Positions 5,089 to 5,816 of a stretch of DNA of 5,816 bases are shown in pieces. Positions within the stretch are counted from its first letter, which is position 1. Each line of letters opens with the position of its first letter. The notes under the pieces were generated by a model. That model was not told the DNA's origin. It did no database searches and saw only the letters and a program-made list of their open reading frames with translations. Source of the stretch: Thiobacillus sp. UBA6918 (GTDB taxonomy: Bacteria > Pseudomonadota > Gammaproteobacteria > Burkholderiales > Thiobacillaceae). The position numbers and the translations under genes were made by a program. The stretch is from contig DKAU01000052.1 of the NCBI GenBank assembly GCA_002450925.1, positions 1 to 5,816 on the forward strand, read 5' to 3'.

Positions 5089-5816
5089 ATGGAAAACATG
5101 CTGAAAGAGATAAAACGCGGGGTGGACGAACTTCTGGTCGAGGAGGAACTCCGGCAGAAACTCGCAAGTGGGAAGCCCTTGCGGATAAAGGCAGGTTTTG
5201 ACCCGACGGCACCTGACCTTCACCTTGGCCACACCGTCCTGATCAATAAATTACGTAGCCTTCAGGATATGGGGCACCATATTCTATTCCTGATCGGCGA
5301 TTTTACCGGCATGATCGGAGATCCTACCGGCAAGAACGCTACACGGCCACCCCTGACCAGGGAGGCGGTGGCAGAAAATGCTAAGACCTACACTGAGCAA
5401 GTGTTCAAGATTCTTGATCCTGAAAAGACCGAGGTGGCTTTCAATTCCACCTGGATGGGCAAGATGGACGCCAGCGACATGATTCGCTTGGCCGCCACCC
5501 ATACCGTGGCCCGCATGCTGGAGCGTGACGACTTCCACAAACGCTACAAGGGAGGGCAACCGATTGCCATCCACGAGTTTCTTTATCCGCTCATCCAAGG
5601 CTATGACTCAGTGGCTTTAAAGGCCGACCTGGAGTTGGGCGGTACCGACCAGAAGTTCAACCTGCTGATGGGGCGCGAACTACAGGGCCACTTTGGCCAG
5701 TCTCGGCAATGTATTTTGATGATGCCCTTGTTGGAAGGGTTGGACGGGATTAACAAGATGTCCAAATCCTTGGGCAATTATGTCGGTATCAATGAGGCCC
5801 CCAACGAGATTTTCGG
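5089..5816 (+). CDS. tyrS: Tyrosyl-tRNA synthetase (5' part, runs off the window)
   Basis: TyrS is the class I synthetase that charges tRNA-Tyr with tyrosine in the cytoplasm. The window holds 242 complete codons plus 2 bases, all catalytic Rossmann domain; the tRNA-binding C-terminal part (family total about 400 residues) lies beyond the edge. The HIGH-type motif is HLGH at residues 45-48 in GFDPTAPDLHLGHTVL, followed by FLIGDFTGMIGDPTG (67-81), the tyrosine-site region HEFLYPLIQGYDSVALKADLELGGTDQ split over 162-188, and KMSKS at 223-227. The HLGH form with short spacing places it with the TyrS type common in proteobacteria rather than the E. coli type. The start is uncertain. ATG 5089 has only a weak GAG 7 bases upstream; ATG 5098, TTG 5077 and ATG 5011 are also in frame. 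ATG 5089 gives an N-terminus of usual family length before the KRG(V/T)DELL segment. Confidence 0.96.
   Translation, partial: MENMLKEIKRGVDELLVEEELRQKLASGKPLRIKAGFDPTAPDLHLGHTVLINKLRSLQDMGHHILFLIGDFTGMIGDPTGKNATRPPLTREAVAENAKTYTEQVFKILDPEKTEVAFNSTWMGKMDASDMIRLAATHTVARMLERDDFHKRYKGGQPIAIHEFLYPLIQGYDSVALKADLELGGTDQKFNLLMGRELQGHFGQSRQCILMMPLLEGLDGINKMSKSLGNYVGINEAPNEIF

Overview
The window is a compact stretch of housekeeping chromosome, most likely from a betaproteobacterium (Nitrosomonadales-like or a relative). The evidence is the type of each protein, the gene order rplM-rpsI-argC-erpA, then anmK and an M23 peptidase on the opposite strand, then tyrS diverging, which I recall from betaproteobacterial genomes, and a TyrS of the HLGH/KMSKS type. 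The lineage below class level is inference. There are seven protein genes, six complete and one cut by the right edge. No gene-free stretch exceeds 300 bases; the longest is about 158 bases, between the M23 peptidase gene and tyrS.

Left part (1-2463, + strand). A short leader with a hairpin precedes rplM (ribosomal protein L13) and rpsI (S9), a two-gene operon with a 6-base gap. It ends in a strong intrinsic terminator with a UGCG tetraloop. An extended -10 element for argC (N-acetyl-glutamyl-phosphate reductase, arginine synthesis) sits directly against the terminator's T-tract. A well-formed sigma70-type promoter in the 95-base argC-erpA gap drives erpA (A-type iron-sulfur carrier).

Middle (2464-4930). 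The + strand unit ending in erpA meets the - strand unit ending in anmK at a single bidirectional terminator, whose flanking A/T arm contains the anmK stop codon. The - strand unit is a two-gene peptidoglycan operon: a membrane-anchored MepM-like M23 endopeptidase followed by anmK (anhydro-N-acetylmuramic acid kinase). The two overlap by 4 bases (TTGA), and anmK appears to start at TTG with no visible Shine-Dalgarno sequence, suggesting translational coupling. One gene opens cross-links in the wall and the other recycles a wall-turnover sugar.

Right part (4931-5816). A short divergent promoter region holds a 19-base near-palindrome whose arms overlap candidate promoter elements for both the M23 peptidase gene and tyrS. 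The tyrS gene (tyrosyl-tRNA synthetase) runs off the window after 242 codons, with both catalytic signature motifs present.

I found no mobile element, CRISPR array, tRNA or rRNA gene, broken gene, or convincing new biological system. The points worth a second look are small-scale: shared regulatory architecture, a rare start codon, and start-site ambiguities.
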